64,000 bases of DNA from Arthrobacter sp. 31Y (GCF_000526335.1 NZ_JAFW01000001.1:2480001-2544000), one strand, 5' to 3'; positions 55,630 to 63,976 are shown, counted from the first letter of the stretch. Translations and numbers: made by a program. Notes: generated from the sequence alone by a model not told the origin.

Positions 55630-56618
55630 TTCCTTAGCGGAGTCAGCCCAGCCGCGAGAAGTTTTGCCGTGAGCAGGGCTGGATTGTTGGCGGTAGCCCA
55701 GTCCCAGCGCACCACCTTGAACCCAAGAGCCCGCAACCTGTCCTCACGTTTCTTCTCGGCAAGGACCGCTTCCCGAGCGCTCTGTCCACCCAGATATTCG
55801 TCCCTCAAGTACTTTGCATCGCCGTCGAACTCTCCGATTACTCCTTGGTCGCGCCAAAAGAAGTCCGTACGTGCCACAAACCCCCTGGCATCGCTGAACT
55901 CGTACTGTAGCTCCGGAGCAGGGAAGCCGAGAAGGTGAATCTGTGCGCGGCTAAGTGACTCACCCGCAGAGCCGGAATTCTCGTCAGCGAAGCCGAGAAT
56001 GAGGTTCACCCGTTGTCTCTTGGCTTCGGAAGCAAGGCCTTTGACCGCCGTCCCGAGGACCGCTTTGCTCATGAAAAGCGAGGGAAACCTGGCTGCGCTG
56101 ATTGCGTGATCGGCCAAGACAACGCCCTTGGTGAAGGAACTTCTGGCGAGGACATCCACGGCCGTTTGCGCCAGTCCTGTTAGCCGCAAACCGCGCAGGT
56201 ACACCGTGTCGGTTGAGTAGGAGTGCCGGTAGATGCCATAGCCTCGAATCCTTTCGAGTCCTGTAGTGCCAGCTGGCGCAAGGGCTGCAGCCGTGGTGTT
56301 GGGGCTTCGCGACCCTGCATGTCCGCGCGAAGCGTTGGCGAGATGGATGTGCGTTGGAACGCCGACTATGTGGAGTCCCCAGAACAACGCGGCTGTTTCG
56401 AAGCAGAACTCCGCGGAAGGGTTCTCCGCAGCCACGGCCCGGGCGGTCGCGGCGTATCGGTCCCATGGTTTGAGCCCGAGCCAATGCTCCTTGTCCACGT
56501 ATACCCCTTTGCGTACCCTGACCAGTTCGCCCTTCTTGTACCGTCGGCTGAGCTGCCGTGCGGATCCTGATTCGAGTCGGTGCCGGACGGCCACTATGAA
56601 TTCGTTCTGGTAGTCCAT
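55590..56618 (-). CDS. AbiEi-antitoxin-like N-terminus plus DUF559 nuclease-like protein
   Basis: A 342-residue protein. Residues ~1-60 resemble the winged-helix part seen in AbiEi-type proteins (SARQLSRRYKKGELVRVRKGVYV). Residues ~230-330 resemble DUF559/Vsr-like PD-(D/E)xK proteins (TDFFWRDQGVIGEFDGDAKY then EKKREDRLRALGFKVVRWDW). The middle is unassigned. Its C-terminus reads through the serS terminator hairpin (PGRTIHQRTQG), so the last residues may be recently acquired. Such fusions are common single genes in actinobacteria; function unknown. Confidence 0.75.
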   Translation of the reverse strand: MDYQNEFIVAVRHRLESGSARQLSRRYKKGELVRVRKGVYVDKEHWLGLKPWDRYAATARAVAAENPSAEFCFETAALFWGLHIVGVPTHIHLANASRGHAGSRSPNTTAAALAPAGTTGLERIRGYGIYRHSYSTDTVYLRGLRLTGLAQTAVDVLARSSFTKGVVLADHAISAARFPSLFMSKAVLGTAVKGLASEAKRQRVNLILGFADENSGSAGESLSRAQIHLLGFPAPELQYEFSDARGFVARTDFFWRDQGVIGEFDGDAKYLRDEYLGGQSAREAVLAEKKREDRLRALGFKVVRWDWATANNPALLTAKLLAAGLTPLRNTPGRTIHQRTQG

Positions 56619-56836
56619 GCCCCACTGTTGCTGTACGGGGGATCAGATGGCTCGCGCTGAGTGAGGCTATGTGGATGGCGTCCCGGTTATTCACCGTTAT
56701 GTGGACAAATCACCAGTGGATGCGGCGGTGAAAAGTCCGGGACAAGGTGAGAGTGCACCAGTATTCACCGTCCGTTAATCCACAGCTGTGGCGCCGGTCC
56801 TAGTTCAGCGTCGGAGGTGTCTGCTCTACTGTAAGT

Positions 56837-57682
56837 ATGACTATTTTGACTGATACTCCAGTTGCTGGCATCGATGACCAGCCAAATAACAACAACAAGC
56901 TCATGATCGCCTTGGACGTCGACGGCACACTTGTGGACCACGACGGCCACATGTCCCCGGCTGTTCGCTCCGCTGCGCAAGCGGTGGTTGCCGAAGGTCA
57001 CGACGTCATGATTGCCACGGGTCGCTCGCTTAACGCGACCCTTCCCATCATCCAGCAGATCGGTCTCGAACGAGGCTACGCTGTGTGCTGCAACGGCGGC
57101 GTGACCCTTCGCCTGGATCCCTCGTTGGAGAAGGGTTACCAGATCATCCACAAGGCAACTTTCGATCCTGCGCCTGCTCTGAAGGCCCTGCGCGAACGGC
57201 TGCCCAACGCAAAGTACGCGCTGGAAGATGAGGACGGGAATTTCCTCTCCACGGAGCGTTTTCAGGACGCCAGTTTCGGAGTGGAGTCCATCGGCGTCGA
57301 CTTCCAAACCATGTTGGATGCCACGGCAGTCCGCGTAGTGGTCTTCAGCAGTGAGAATACTTCGGACGAGTTCAACGAGGCTATCAGGCACATCGGACTT
57401 TCCGGCGTGACGTACTCGGTGGGGTGGACTGCTTGGCTGGACATCGCAGCCGAGGGCGTCACCAAGGCAAGCGCATTGGAGGTCCTGCGCCACAAGCTCG
57501 GAACGGACCAGGCCAACACGGTTGCCGTTGGCGATGGCCGCAACGACATCGAGATGCTCACCTGGGCTGGCCGGGGCATTGCCATGGGCCAGGCTCCCGA
57601 TGAAGTGATCGCCGTTGCGGATGAGGTCACCGCCTCAGTGCTCGACGACGGCGCGGCACAGGTCTTGCGCAACCTGCTGTAA
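56837..57682 (+). CDS. HAD superfamily phosphatase, Cof/IIB type
   Basis: A 281-residue protein with an Asn-rich N-terminal leader (DDQPNNNNK) before motif I ALDVDGT (nucleophile and acid/base Asp). ATGRSL is motif II; GVTKASALEVL and VGDGRNDIEMLTWAG are motifs III/IV. It is similar in class to the HAD at 15279 but not in leader. A phosphatase of sugar or nucleotide phosphates is likely. It lies upstream of an AraC gene but separated by a hairpin. Confidence 0.9.
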   Translation: MTILTDTPVAGIDDQPNNNNKLMIALDVDGTLVDHDGHMSPAVRSAAQAVVAEGHDVMIATGRSLNATLPIIQQIGLERGYAVCCNGGVTLRLDPSLEKGYQIIHKATFDPAPALKALRERLPNAKYALEDEDGNFLSTERFQDASFGVESIGVDFQTMLDATAVRVVVFSSENTSDEFNEAIRHIGLSGVTYSVGWTAWLDIAAEGVTKASALEVLRHKLGTDQANTVAVGDGRNDIEMLTWAGRGIAMGQAPDEVIAVADEVTASVLDDGAAQVLRNLL

Positions 57683-57701
57683 CAGCCCACTCGCCTCAGT
57701 C

Positions 57702-57729
57702 GGCAGCACCGCAGTTCTTGGGTGCTGCC
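57702..57729. terminator. Hairpin after the HAD gene
   Basis: GGCAGCACC (57702-57710) and GGTGCTGCC (57721-57729) pair perfectly with a 10-nt loop, 20 nt after the HAD stop and just before the AraC start. There is no T-run, so it may be a weak terminator or regulate the next gene. Confidence 0.55.
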
Positions 57730-57741
57730 TAGACTGGGGCT

Positions 57742-58581
57742 GTGTTCTACGAAGAGAGTCCCGCGCCGCCGGGGTTGCAGCCGTTCGTTACCCGGCTATG
57801 GTTCGTGCGCGCCCAGCCTCAGGCCCGGTACGAGAAAATCCTCCCCGGACCGGAATCGCACCTGATTCTCAACCTCTCGGAGCCGTACCGCCTCATCAGG
57901 CCTTCCGGAAACGCCGGCGAACCCACGGCAACGGAAGTGGCCACGGGTTTTTATGCCGGCCTGCAGCGCAGCTACGTCATCAGTGAGAATCCGGATCAAC
58001 TCTTCAACGTTGGTGCCCGCCTGACTCCCTACGGCCTTGCAGCGTTCACCCGCCAGCCGCCGTCGGGGTTTCAAAACCGCGTGGTGAACGCCGAGAGCAT
58101 CTTCCCCGGCTTTACGGAACTGCGCTCGCATCTAGCGGACGCTGAACCCGGGCAGGCATTCGCGGCCTTGGCAGGATTCCTGGAACAACAGATCAGGCCC
58201 GGCTACCGAGCGGACCCGAGGACCGTGCAGGCTGTCGAAACCCTTGCCAAGGAAGACGTGGAGATCAGCGTCCTGGCGGCAGCGCTGGGGGTCAGCGCCT
58301 CCACCTTGGAGCGAGTCATGATGCGGGACTGCGGGACCACCGCCAAGGCGTACTCGGACGTGTGCAGATTCAACAGGATCGTCAACCAGGCGGCAGTGCT
58401 GCCCAAAGGGTCGGTACCGGGCCGTGAGCTTCTGCACTTGGCCGATTACTACGATCAGCCGCACCTTATCCGGGCCTTTAAGCGCTTCAGCGGCTTTACG
58501 CCAACGGAGTACCTGCAGGTGGTCCAGAGCTACGGTGCGGAGTACGCCACTTTCGTCCCGCTGGAAGAAGTCGCCCGATAA
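57742..58581 (+). CDS. AraC-family transcriptional regulator (DUF6597-like N-terminus)
   Basis: A 279-residue protein starting with GTG. The N-terminal ~150 residues form a cupin-like sensor (ILPGPESHLILNLSEPYRL, GFYAGLQRSYVI). The C-terminal HTH_18 domain has ISVLAAALGVSASTLERVMM as helix-turn-helix 1 and LADYYDQPHLIRAFKRFSGFTPTEYLQ as helix-turn-helix 2. The neighbouring DUF1761 membrane protein gene begins 79 nt downstream and may be its target. Confidence 0.88.
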   Translation: MFYEESPAPPGLQPFVTRLWFVRAQPQARYEKILPGPESHLILNLSEPYRLIRPSGNAGEPTATEVATGFYAGLQRSYVISENPDQLFNVGARLTPYGLAAFTRQPPSGFQNRVVNAESIFPGFTELRSHLADAEPGQAFAALAGFLEQQIRPGYRADPRTVQAVETLAKEDVEISVLAAALGVSASTLERVMMRDCGTTAKAYSDVCRFNRIVNQAAVLPKGSVPGRELLHLADYYDQPHLIRAFKRFSGFTPTEYLQVVQSYGAEYATFVPLEEVAR

Positions 58582-58660
58582 GTTGCGGTTTTTATACAAG
58601 ACCCCATACTCTCCCGGGCGTACTGTGCATTCAGAACTGCACACCTTGGAGAGGACCCCC

Positions 58661-59056
58661 ATGGACATTCAGATCAATTGGCTCGCGGTGCTGTTGGCTG
58701 CGCTGGCCACTTTCGTGGTGGGTGGGCTTTGGTACTCGCTGCTGTTCGCCAAGCCGTGGCAAAAGGCCGCAGGTGTCAGCGATGAGCAGCTGAAGTCAGG
58801 AACGGCGCGAGTCTTTGTGGGGTCGTTCATCCTTGCCGTGGTGATGGCCGTTTTCCTGGCGGCGTTCATTGGTGGCGGCGGTTTCGCGTTCGGAACCTTT
58901 GCCGGCTTGGCCGCAGGATTGGGATGGGTAGCAACGGCGCTGGGCGTCAACTATCTGTTCGAGCGCCGTAGCCTGACGCTGTTCGCCATTAACGGCAGTT
59001 ATAACGTGGTCACTTTCACGGTGATGGGCTCCATCATCGGTGCGATGCAGGCCTAA
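58661..59056 (+). CDS. DUF1761 membrane protein
   Basis: From ATG 58661 (GGAGAGGA upstream) the product has 131 residues and four membrane helices (WLAVLLAALATFVVGGLWY, FILAVVMAVFLAAFI, FGTFAGLAAGLGWVATALGV, VVTFTVMGSIIGAMQ). SLLFAKPWQKAAGV is the DUF1761 motif. No function is known. Its frame upstream overlaps the AraC gene and is not used. Confidence 0.85.
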   Translation: MDIQINWLAVLLAALATFVVGGLWYSLLFAKPWQKAAGVSDEQLKSGTARVFVGSFILAVVMAVFLAAFIGGGGFAFGTFAGLAAGLGWVATALGVNYLFERRSLTLFAINGSYNVVTFTVMGSIIGAMQA

Positions 59057-59060
59057 GACG

Positions 59061-59801
59061 CTACTTGAAGACGGTCTGGATGGGCCCGCCGCCGGCTGAC
59101 TCGACGATGGCTTGCGCAACCACCCTCAACTTGACGTTCCGGTTGCTGGAGGCTTTCTTGATGAGCTCAATCGCCTCCTCCTGCGTGCAGCGGTTTTGCG
59201 CGATGATGATCCCTGTGGCGACGTCGATCACGGTCCGTGACTCCATGGCTGCCCGCAGGTTGGCGGCGGTTTGGCTGTGCTGTGCAATCAGCACGGCTAG
59301 CTGAAGCCCTTTGGACGCCTGCCCCACGTAGTCGTTTGCGCGTTGAACAGCGGCCTGGTCAAAGGCGTTGGGGCGGTCGGAATAAAGGTTGAGGCCAGCC
59401 ACTGAGGTGTCGTCCGGAAGCGGGAAGGGAACCGCCAGTACGGAACGAAGTCCATGGCCGGTGATTGCTTCGTTGTAGTCGGGCCACGTGTTGTCTTTGT
59501 CGAAGTCCGGGATATGTACCTGGCTGCCTTCGCGGCACGCGTGGAGACACGGGCCGTCGGCATACGCGTACTGAACCTCGTCCAGTTGCCGGGCACGTTC
59601 GCTGCTGCTGGCCACAGTGCCGGCCGTCCGGTGACGCATCAGCGTGATTCCGCAGTAAACCTCCGCGTCAGGGCTGCTGAACATGGCGGCCGAGTGACGG
59701 GCCAACTCTTCGAGGAACGCCTCGACGTCAGGGGTGCTCAGCAGCAAGTCCTGAACATCGGACAGTACCGTACTCGTCTCTGCGAGTTGGTGGTCTTCCA
59801 T
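59061..59801 (-). CDS. GAF and ANTAR domain protein
   Basis: A 246-residue protein. Residues ~20-165 are a GAF sensor (GPCLHACREGSQVHIPDF, LRSVLAVPFPLP, LNLYSDRPNAFDQAAVQRAND). Residues ~185-240 are an ANTAR RNA-binding domain (RTVIDVATGIIIAQNRCTQEEAIELIKKASSNRNVKLR in order). ANTAR proteins bind paired hairpins in mRNA leaders and antiterminate. It is divergent from the sigma factor gene, in an apparent stress-response neighbourhood. Confidence 0.93.
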   Translation of the reverse strand: MEDHQLAETSTVLSDVQDLLLSTPDVEAFLEELARHSAAMFSSPDAEVYCGITLMRHRTAGTVASSSERARQLDEVQYAYADGPCLHACREGSQVHIPDFDKDNTWPDYNEAITGHGLRSVLAVPFPLPDDTSVAGLNLYSDRPNAFDQAAVQRANDYVGQASKGLQLAVLIAQHSQTAANLRAAMESRTVIDVATGIIIAQNRCTQEEAIELIKKASSNRNVKLRVVAQAIVESAGGGPIQTVFK

Positions 59802-59866
59802 GTGGATCTCCGATCCGTGGAGGTGGCTACCTTTTGAGCCTAACCCCGCCTACCTGTTGAAAGCTA

Positions 59867-59882
59867 ATAGTAAGTGTGCTTC
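59867..59882. promoter_or_regulatory. ATAGTAAGT motif in the ANTAR/sigma gap
   Basis: ATAGTAAGTGTGCTTC lies between the divergent GAF-ANTAR and sigma factor genes. Its first nine bases recur on the opposite strand in the inverted repeat at 61945-61966 upstream of the envelope operon. A TAAG-NNNN-CTT(A/C) symmetry is visible. Shared regulation is inferred. Confidence 0.4.
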
Positions 59883-59943
59883 TCTTTCTTAGGAGTCTTG
59901 CCGTGGGCTCACCCTTTCCAGCTTGTTCGAGGATTGAAGTCCC

Positions 59944-60738
59944 ATGCGACAAATCCCACCCTTTGACGCCCCAACGCGGCCCTCCGCCGCAGTGTCCGGT
60001 GCCTACATTCGCCCTGGCTTCCAGGACAGCTTGGTCCTTGAGCACCTCAACCTGGCCAAGTCCATTGCCGCCAGATACTCCGCCCACACCTACGACGTCG
60101 ACGACGTCAGGCAGGTCGCGTACATGGGCCTCATCAAAGCCTCCCGTGGCTACGACGAGTCCAAAGGCGCGAGTTTTCCTGCCTACGCAGCCCCCACTAT
60201 CGCCGGGGAGGTTAAGCGCTACCTTCGCGACCATTGCTGGGTGGTGCGCCCTCCGCGGGGAATCCAGGACGTGAGGCGTCAAGTGCTGGCACGGACCGAA
60301 GAGCTGACTCAGATTCTCCAACGGACTCCGACGCCGGACGAAGTTGCAGCGGACCTGAGGCTGGACCCTAGGCAGGTTAGGGAAGCACTGATGGCTGGCA
60401 CCAGCAAGCGGCCAGACTCCCTGGATGCCCCTGCGTCCGAGGGACACGATGGCCTTCAGGGCACTCTTTCGGCCCTCGGCTGCCCAACTGACCGGCTTGA
60501 GGATGTGTTGGCGCTACGCAACTCCATCCGGGATTTGAGTGCGGAAGACAGGCACTTGCTCTACCGGCGCTACTACCGCGAGGAAACGCAGTCCACCATC
60601 GCCGCAGCTCTCGGAATGTCCCAAATGCAGGTCTCACGCAGGCTTTCGAGAATCCTTGAGGATCTCCAATCCCGGTTGTCGGACGGGGTGGGTGACGGAA
60701 GGGGCCGGAAGGCTTCGCCGGCGCTGGAGCCGCGGTGA
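59944..60738 (+). CDS. SigB/SigF-type RNA polymerase sigma factor
   Basis: A 264-residue protein. Region 2 (LVLEHLNLAKSIAARYSAHTYDVDDVRQVAYMGLIKASRGYD in order) with FPAYAAPTIAGEVKRYLRDH is typical of stress/sporulation-type group 3 sigmas. Region 3 (VLARTEELTQILQRTPTPDEVAADLRLD) and region 4 (EETQSTIAAALGMSQMQVSRRLSRILEDL) complete it. No RsbW-type anti-sigma gene is adjacent. It probably directs general stress genes such as those downstream. Confidence 0.92.
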   Translation: MRQIPPFDAPTRPSAAVSGAYIRPGFQDSLVLEHLNLAKSIAARYSAHTYDVDDVRQVAYMGLIKASRGYDESKGASFPAYAAPTIAGEVKRYLRDHCWVVRPPRGIQDVRRQVLARTEELTQILQRTPTPDEVAADLRLDPRQVREALMAGTSKRPDSLDAPASEGHDGLQGTLSALGCPTDRLEDVLALRNSIRDLSAEDRHLLYRRYYREETQSTIAAALGMSQMQVSRRLSRILEDLQSRLSDGVGDGRGRKASPALEPR

Positions 60739-60743
60739 CGGCA

Positions 60744-61826
60744 TCAGTCCACTGACAACACCACCGTCAGGATCCGGCGCAGGCTCATGGCCACGGACGC
60801 CGGCGCGTTGACAGGGGACTGGTTGGCAGCGGCCTCGGCCACAGCATCACCGAGGGCTGTGATGCTGTCCTTCGCCTCCGCCAAGCGACTGGCCAATTCG
60901 CCGGATTCTGCATCCCGCCAGTGATCTATCACGGCCGCAACGGCATTCAGGGACTCGGCCAGATTGCCCACTACGGCATCCGGGATGACTGTCCCGGCGC
61001 CTTCCTCCCAGATGGCACTCGCCAGGACGTCGGTAATGTCCTGGACGTGGAAAGTGAGCCGTTCAAGCGTCCGCAATTCAGCCAAATCACCCGGCAGGCG
61101 GGTGGCCCGACGGCGGGACCTGGGGTTCGCTTTGGCGCTCAGCTCAGCTTGGTGAACCGCAGTCCGCACGGCTGCGGCCGTGAGCGACAGTTCGTCGCTG
61201 CGGCTGGCCCATGCCTCGTGGTTGGGTGGCCACGACTCCTGCATTGCCTTGGCCATGTCCTTGAGTTGGCGGGACAACGCGCCTTGGTGGCCGGCGATTG
61301 CGGGGTCGATGTCGTCGAGGTGCAAAGGCGGGAAAACCAGCCAGTTCACGGCGAAGCCGACGGCAACGCCCAGTGCCATCTGGAGGACGTATGCAAAGGA
61401 GAATCCTTCGGCGTTTGAGTCTCCCAACACCAGTACGAACAGGGCTGCCATGGGAATCCATTCGGACGCTGTGCCCAGCCGCGGAAGGCCGCCGATCAGC
61501 ACGCCAAGTCCCACCACCAAGGCGACAGCCAGGGCCGTTGGTGCTGCCACGGTGGTGATGGCAAAGGCCATGCCGATGCCCAGGACCAGTCCCGCCAGGC
61601 TTTGCAGCCCATGCTTGGCGGAGTCCGCCACGGTGGGGTGCATGCTGACCAAGGCGCCCAGCGGGGCGTAGTACGGATAGGCGGCCGCGGACCCTGGCAT
61701 GAAGGGTGCGAGGTACCAGGCGAGTCCGGCTGCAACGGCTGTTTTGGCCGCGAAGAGAAGACGGTGGCGTGTAACGGTTTTTCGAAGCGCGGGGATCAGC
61801 CGCCGCCTGCTTGGCAGTTGGCTCAT
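60744..61826 (-). CDS. FUSC-family membrane protein (aromatic acid exporter-like)
   Basis: Starting at ATG 61826, about 360 residues with six N-terminal membrane helices (FAAKTAVAAGLAWYLAPFMPG, PLGALVSMHPTVADSAKHGL, VLGIGMAFAITTVAAPTALAVALVVGLGVLIGG) and a cytoplasmic helical domain, as in FUSC/YccS-type proteins. The frame is open to 61943, but the ATG at 61826 overlaps the stop of a small ORF with a strong ribosome site (TGATG), which decides the start. Members export aromatic acids or maintain the envelope. Its stop lies 6 nt from the sigma-gene stop. Confidence 0.82.
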   Translation of the reverse strand: MSQLPSRRRLIPALRKTVTRHRLLFAAKTAVAAGLAWYLAPFMPGSAAAYPYYAPLGALVSMHPTVADSAKHGLQSLAGLVLGIGMAFAITTVAAPTALAVALVVGLGVLIGGLPRLGTASEWIPMAALFVLVLGDSNAEGFSFAYVLQMALGVAVGFAVNWLVFPPLHLDDIDPAIAGHQGALSRQLKDMAKAMQESWPPNHEAWASRSDELSLTAAAVRTAVHQAELSAKANPRSRRRATRLPGDLAELRTLERLTFHVQDITDVLASAIWEEGAGTVIPDAVVGNLAESLNAVAAVIDHWRDAESGELASRLAEAKDSITALGDAVAEAAANQSPVNAPASVAMSLRRILTVVLSVD

Positions 61827-61891
61827 CAAGTCAACGTTCGCAGGTAAGGCGTCACCTGTCGAGCCGAAAGTGCTGAACGTGAGCGAAGCAT
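61826..61891 (-). CDS. Possible leader peptide coupled to the FUSC gene
   Basis: A 21-codon ORF (MLRSRSALSARQ...) starts at ATG 61891 with GAGGAAATTG immediately upstream, the best ribosome site in the region, and ends in TGA overlapping the FUSC ATG (TGATG). The peptide has four Arg and four Ser, and no attenuation hairpin is obvious. Its role would be translational coupling or sensing. Confidence 0.45.
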   Translation of the reverse strand: MLRSRSALSARQVTPYLRTLT

Positions 61892-61944
61892 CAATTTCCT
61901 CTGTGGTGGTGATTAGAACCGTCGCGAGCGGGTACACACCCATT

Positions 61945-61966
61945 GATAGTAACGATACTTACTATC
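61945..61966. promoter_or_regulatory. Inverted repeat before the envelope operon
   Basis: GATAGTAA (61945-61952) and TTACTATC (61959-61966) pair exactly around a 6-nt centre, between the FUSC leader and the operon starting at 62011. The right half shares ATAGTAAGT (reverse strand) with 59867. Confidence 0.5.
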
Positions 61967-62010
61967 CCGGCTGCTGTCCGCAGCCTGCCAACTGTGGAAA
62001 GAGAGCGACA

Positions 62011-62943
62011 ATGACTGAGAGCCAATCTCCGCAGGACGGAAGCTTCACAACGCCAAGGGGCGGGGCCCACACTGGGACCCAACCCTTCACGGGAAGCTAC
62101 CTGGACTCGCCGGACGTTGAAACTGAAACTTCGGGAATTACCACCACCGGTGCAGCCGCCGGTACTGCTGATTCCGGGACCGTCGAGACTGCAAAGCAAG
62201 AAGCCGCAGGAGTTGCCGGCGCAGTTGGCGACGCCGCCAGCGGTGTCGTGGACACTGCCAAGTCCGAGGCTGGTCATGTGGCCCAAGAGGTCAAGGTGAA
62301 TGCCCGCCAGCTGCTCACTCAAACCAAGGGGGAGCTGTCCGATCAGGCCCAAGCCCAGCAGCAAAGGGTTGCCGAGGGTTTGCGGTCAATCTCCGACGAG
62401 CTGTCCACTATGGCCAACTCAACGGAAAACGGTGGCGTTGCTACGGACCTGGTCCAGCAAGCAGCCCAGCGCTCTTCCTCGGTTGCTCAGTGGTTGGAGG
62501 GTAGGGATCCCGGTTCACTCTTGGATGAAGTCAAGGGTTTCGCACGCCGCAAGCCAGGAACCTTCCTGTTGCTCGCTGCCGGCGCCGGTGTCCTTGCGGG
62601 CCGTCTGGGTCGTGGCATGGCAGGCAATGCCTCCGATGCCGCCTCCCCGAGCGGCACTCCGGCCACCACGGAAACGCCTCGTGCGGTTTACTACCCGACT
62701 CAGGGTGGCGCGGTGACTCCTCCCGCCGTGGACCTCCCCGGCCCGACCGTCACCACCGCCGGATACGGCTCGGCGACCACCGCCAGCGCTGCAGGCACGG
62801 GCTACGATGCGGGCACTACGGGTGGCTACGACGGGTCCACGCTTCCTTACCCGGAGACCGAGACCGGCGGCGTTAAGGACCAGGGCGACCCGCTGGCAGG
62901 ACCGCTCGACCCCGATGACCCCCAGTATGGAGGTCACCGATGA
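62011..62943 (+). CDS. Alanine/glycine/threonine-rich envelope stress protein
   Basis: A 310-residue protein from ATG 62011 with GGAAAGAGAG upstream; the frame is open from 61699 but antisense to the FUSC gene. Residues ~50-165 form repeated amphipathic helices (VAGAVGDAASGVVDTAKSEAGHVAQEV), reminiscent of LEA/apolipoprotein-like stress proteins. One membrane helix (KPGTFLLLAAGAGVLAGRLGRG) follows at ~190-210, then a disordered Thr/Gly/Pro tail. It overlaps the next gene by ATGA and starts a three-gene operon. Function unknown. Confidence 0.78.
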   Translation: MTESQSPQDGSFTTPRGGAHTGTQPFTGSYLDSPDVETETSGITTTGAAAGTADSGTVETAKQEAAGVAGAVGDAASGVVDTAKSEAGHVAQEVKVNARQLLTQTKGELSDQAQAQQQRVAEGLRSISDELSTMANSTENGGVATDLVQQAAQRSSSVAQWLEGRDPGSLLDEVKGFARRKPGTFLLLAAGAGVLAGRLGRGMAGNASDAASPSGTPATTETPRAVYYPTQGGAVTPPAVDLPGPTVTTAGYGSATTASAAGTGYDAGTTGGYDGSTLPYPETETGGVKDQGDPLAGPLDPDDPQYGGHR

Positions 62944-63371
62944 GCAGTCCCGCCGATCTGCCTCCCACAGAAGCCCACATGAAGGCGGAGACTCTTCCCC
63001 TCGGCGAGCTCTTGGGTGACCTGACGCGGGACGTTTCAACGTTGATGCGTCAGGAAGTGGAACTGGCCAAGGCAGAACTCAAGGAGTCCGCCACCAAAGC
63101 AGGCAAGGGCGCGGGAATGCTGGGCGGAGCGGCTTACGCCGGCCACATCACCGTGCTGTTCCTGTCCATTGCCCTGTGGTGGGCGTTGGGCCAGCTTGTT
63201 GGCCCCGGGTGGTCCGCCGTCATTGTTGCGGTCATTTGGGGAATCATCGCTGCGGTCCTGGCCACGCTGGGCCGCAAGGAACTGAACACCATCAAGGGCA
63301 TGCCCCGGACCGCTGAAACGGTCAAGGAAATACCCCCGGCTTTGAAACCGAACACTGAGGAGTCACGATGA
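62940..63371 (+). CDS. Phage-holin superfamily / DUF1469-type membrane protein
   Basis: A 143-residue protein: amphipathic N-terminal helix (LGELLGDLTRDVSTLMRQEVELAKAELKESATKAGKG in order), then two membrane helices (YAGHITVLFLSIALWWAL, SAVIVAVIWGIIAAVLATLG). The layout matches the actinobacterial holin-family proteins now seen as ordinary membrane proteins next to DUF3618, not phage lysis genes. Both of its borders overlap (ATGA with the upstream gene, ATGA with the downstream gene). Confidence 0.87.
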   Translation: MSSPADLPPTEAHMKAETLPLGELLGDLTRDVSTLMRQEVELAKAELKESATKAGKGAGMLGGAAYAGHITVLFLSIALWWALGQLVGPGWSAVIVAVIWGIIAAVLATLGRKELNTIKGMPRTAETVKEIPPALKPNTEESR

Positions 63372-63964
63372 CGCAGAACCCCGACGCCCTGCGCGCCGAT
63401 ATCGAAGAAACTCGCCGGCGGCTGAGCACCAATGTTGATGCCGTGGCTGACAAGGTCACGCCCTCGCATATCGTCAACCGCCGTGTGGACAAGATCAAGA
63501 CTGCGGTCTTCGGAGCCCGTGATGACGCCAGCGATGCTGCTGGTAACGCCGCGCACAGGGCTGGTGAGGCCGTTTCCGACGTCGCCAACAATGTTTCCGG
63601 CGCCGTTTCGGATCTTGGCGATGCTCCTCAGGTGTTGACTCGCAAGGCGCAGGGCAGCCCGCTTGCCGCAGGCCTCATTGCCTTCGGCGCAGGTTTGCTG
63701 GTGGCCTCCCTGTTCCCCGCCTCAGAGAAGGAACGGGAAGCTGCCCAAGCAGTTAAGGAAGCAGCGCAGCCGCTGACTGATGAACTCAGCCACGCAGCCC
63801 AGGAAGTTGCCGAGCACCTGCGCGAGCCCGCTCAGGATGCCATGCAGAACGTCAAGGACAGCGCCACGGAAGCAGCAGCAAACGTCAAGGACGAAGGACA
63901 GGCAGCCGCCGCTGACGTCCAGGACCGCGCTGGCACCGCCAAGGACAACCTCAGCAACCAATAA
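63368..63964 (+). CDS. DUF3618 protein with Ala-rich helical tail
   Basis: A 198-residue protein. The N-terminus DALRADIEETRRRLSTNVDAVADKVTPS is the DUF3618 signature. A single membrane helix (AAGLIAFGAGLLVASLFP) lies at ~100-120, and the C-terminal 75 residues are a continuous amphipathic helix rich in Ala, Glu, Lys and Asp. This is the standard actinobacterial pair with the preceding holin-like protein. Stress-related envelope role is inferred. Confidence 0.92.
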   Translation: MTQNPDALRADIEETRRRLSTNVDAVADKVTPSHIVNRRVDKIKTAVFGARDDASDAAGNAAHRAGEAVSDVANNVSGAVSDLGDAPQVLTRKAQGSPLAAGLIAFGAGLLVASLFPASEKEREAAQAVKEAAQPLTDELSHAAQEVAEHLREPAQDAMQNVKDSATEAAANVKDEGQAAAADVQDRAGTAKDNLSNQ

Positions 63965-63976
63965 CACCCCGCCGAC

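Noticed and set aside
62940..63371. Prophage reading of the holin-like gene
   Set aside because: It is in an operon with DUF3618 and no phage structural, integrase or lysis genes are near, so it is an ordinary actinobacterial membrane protein.
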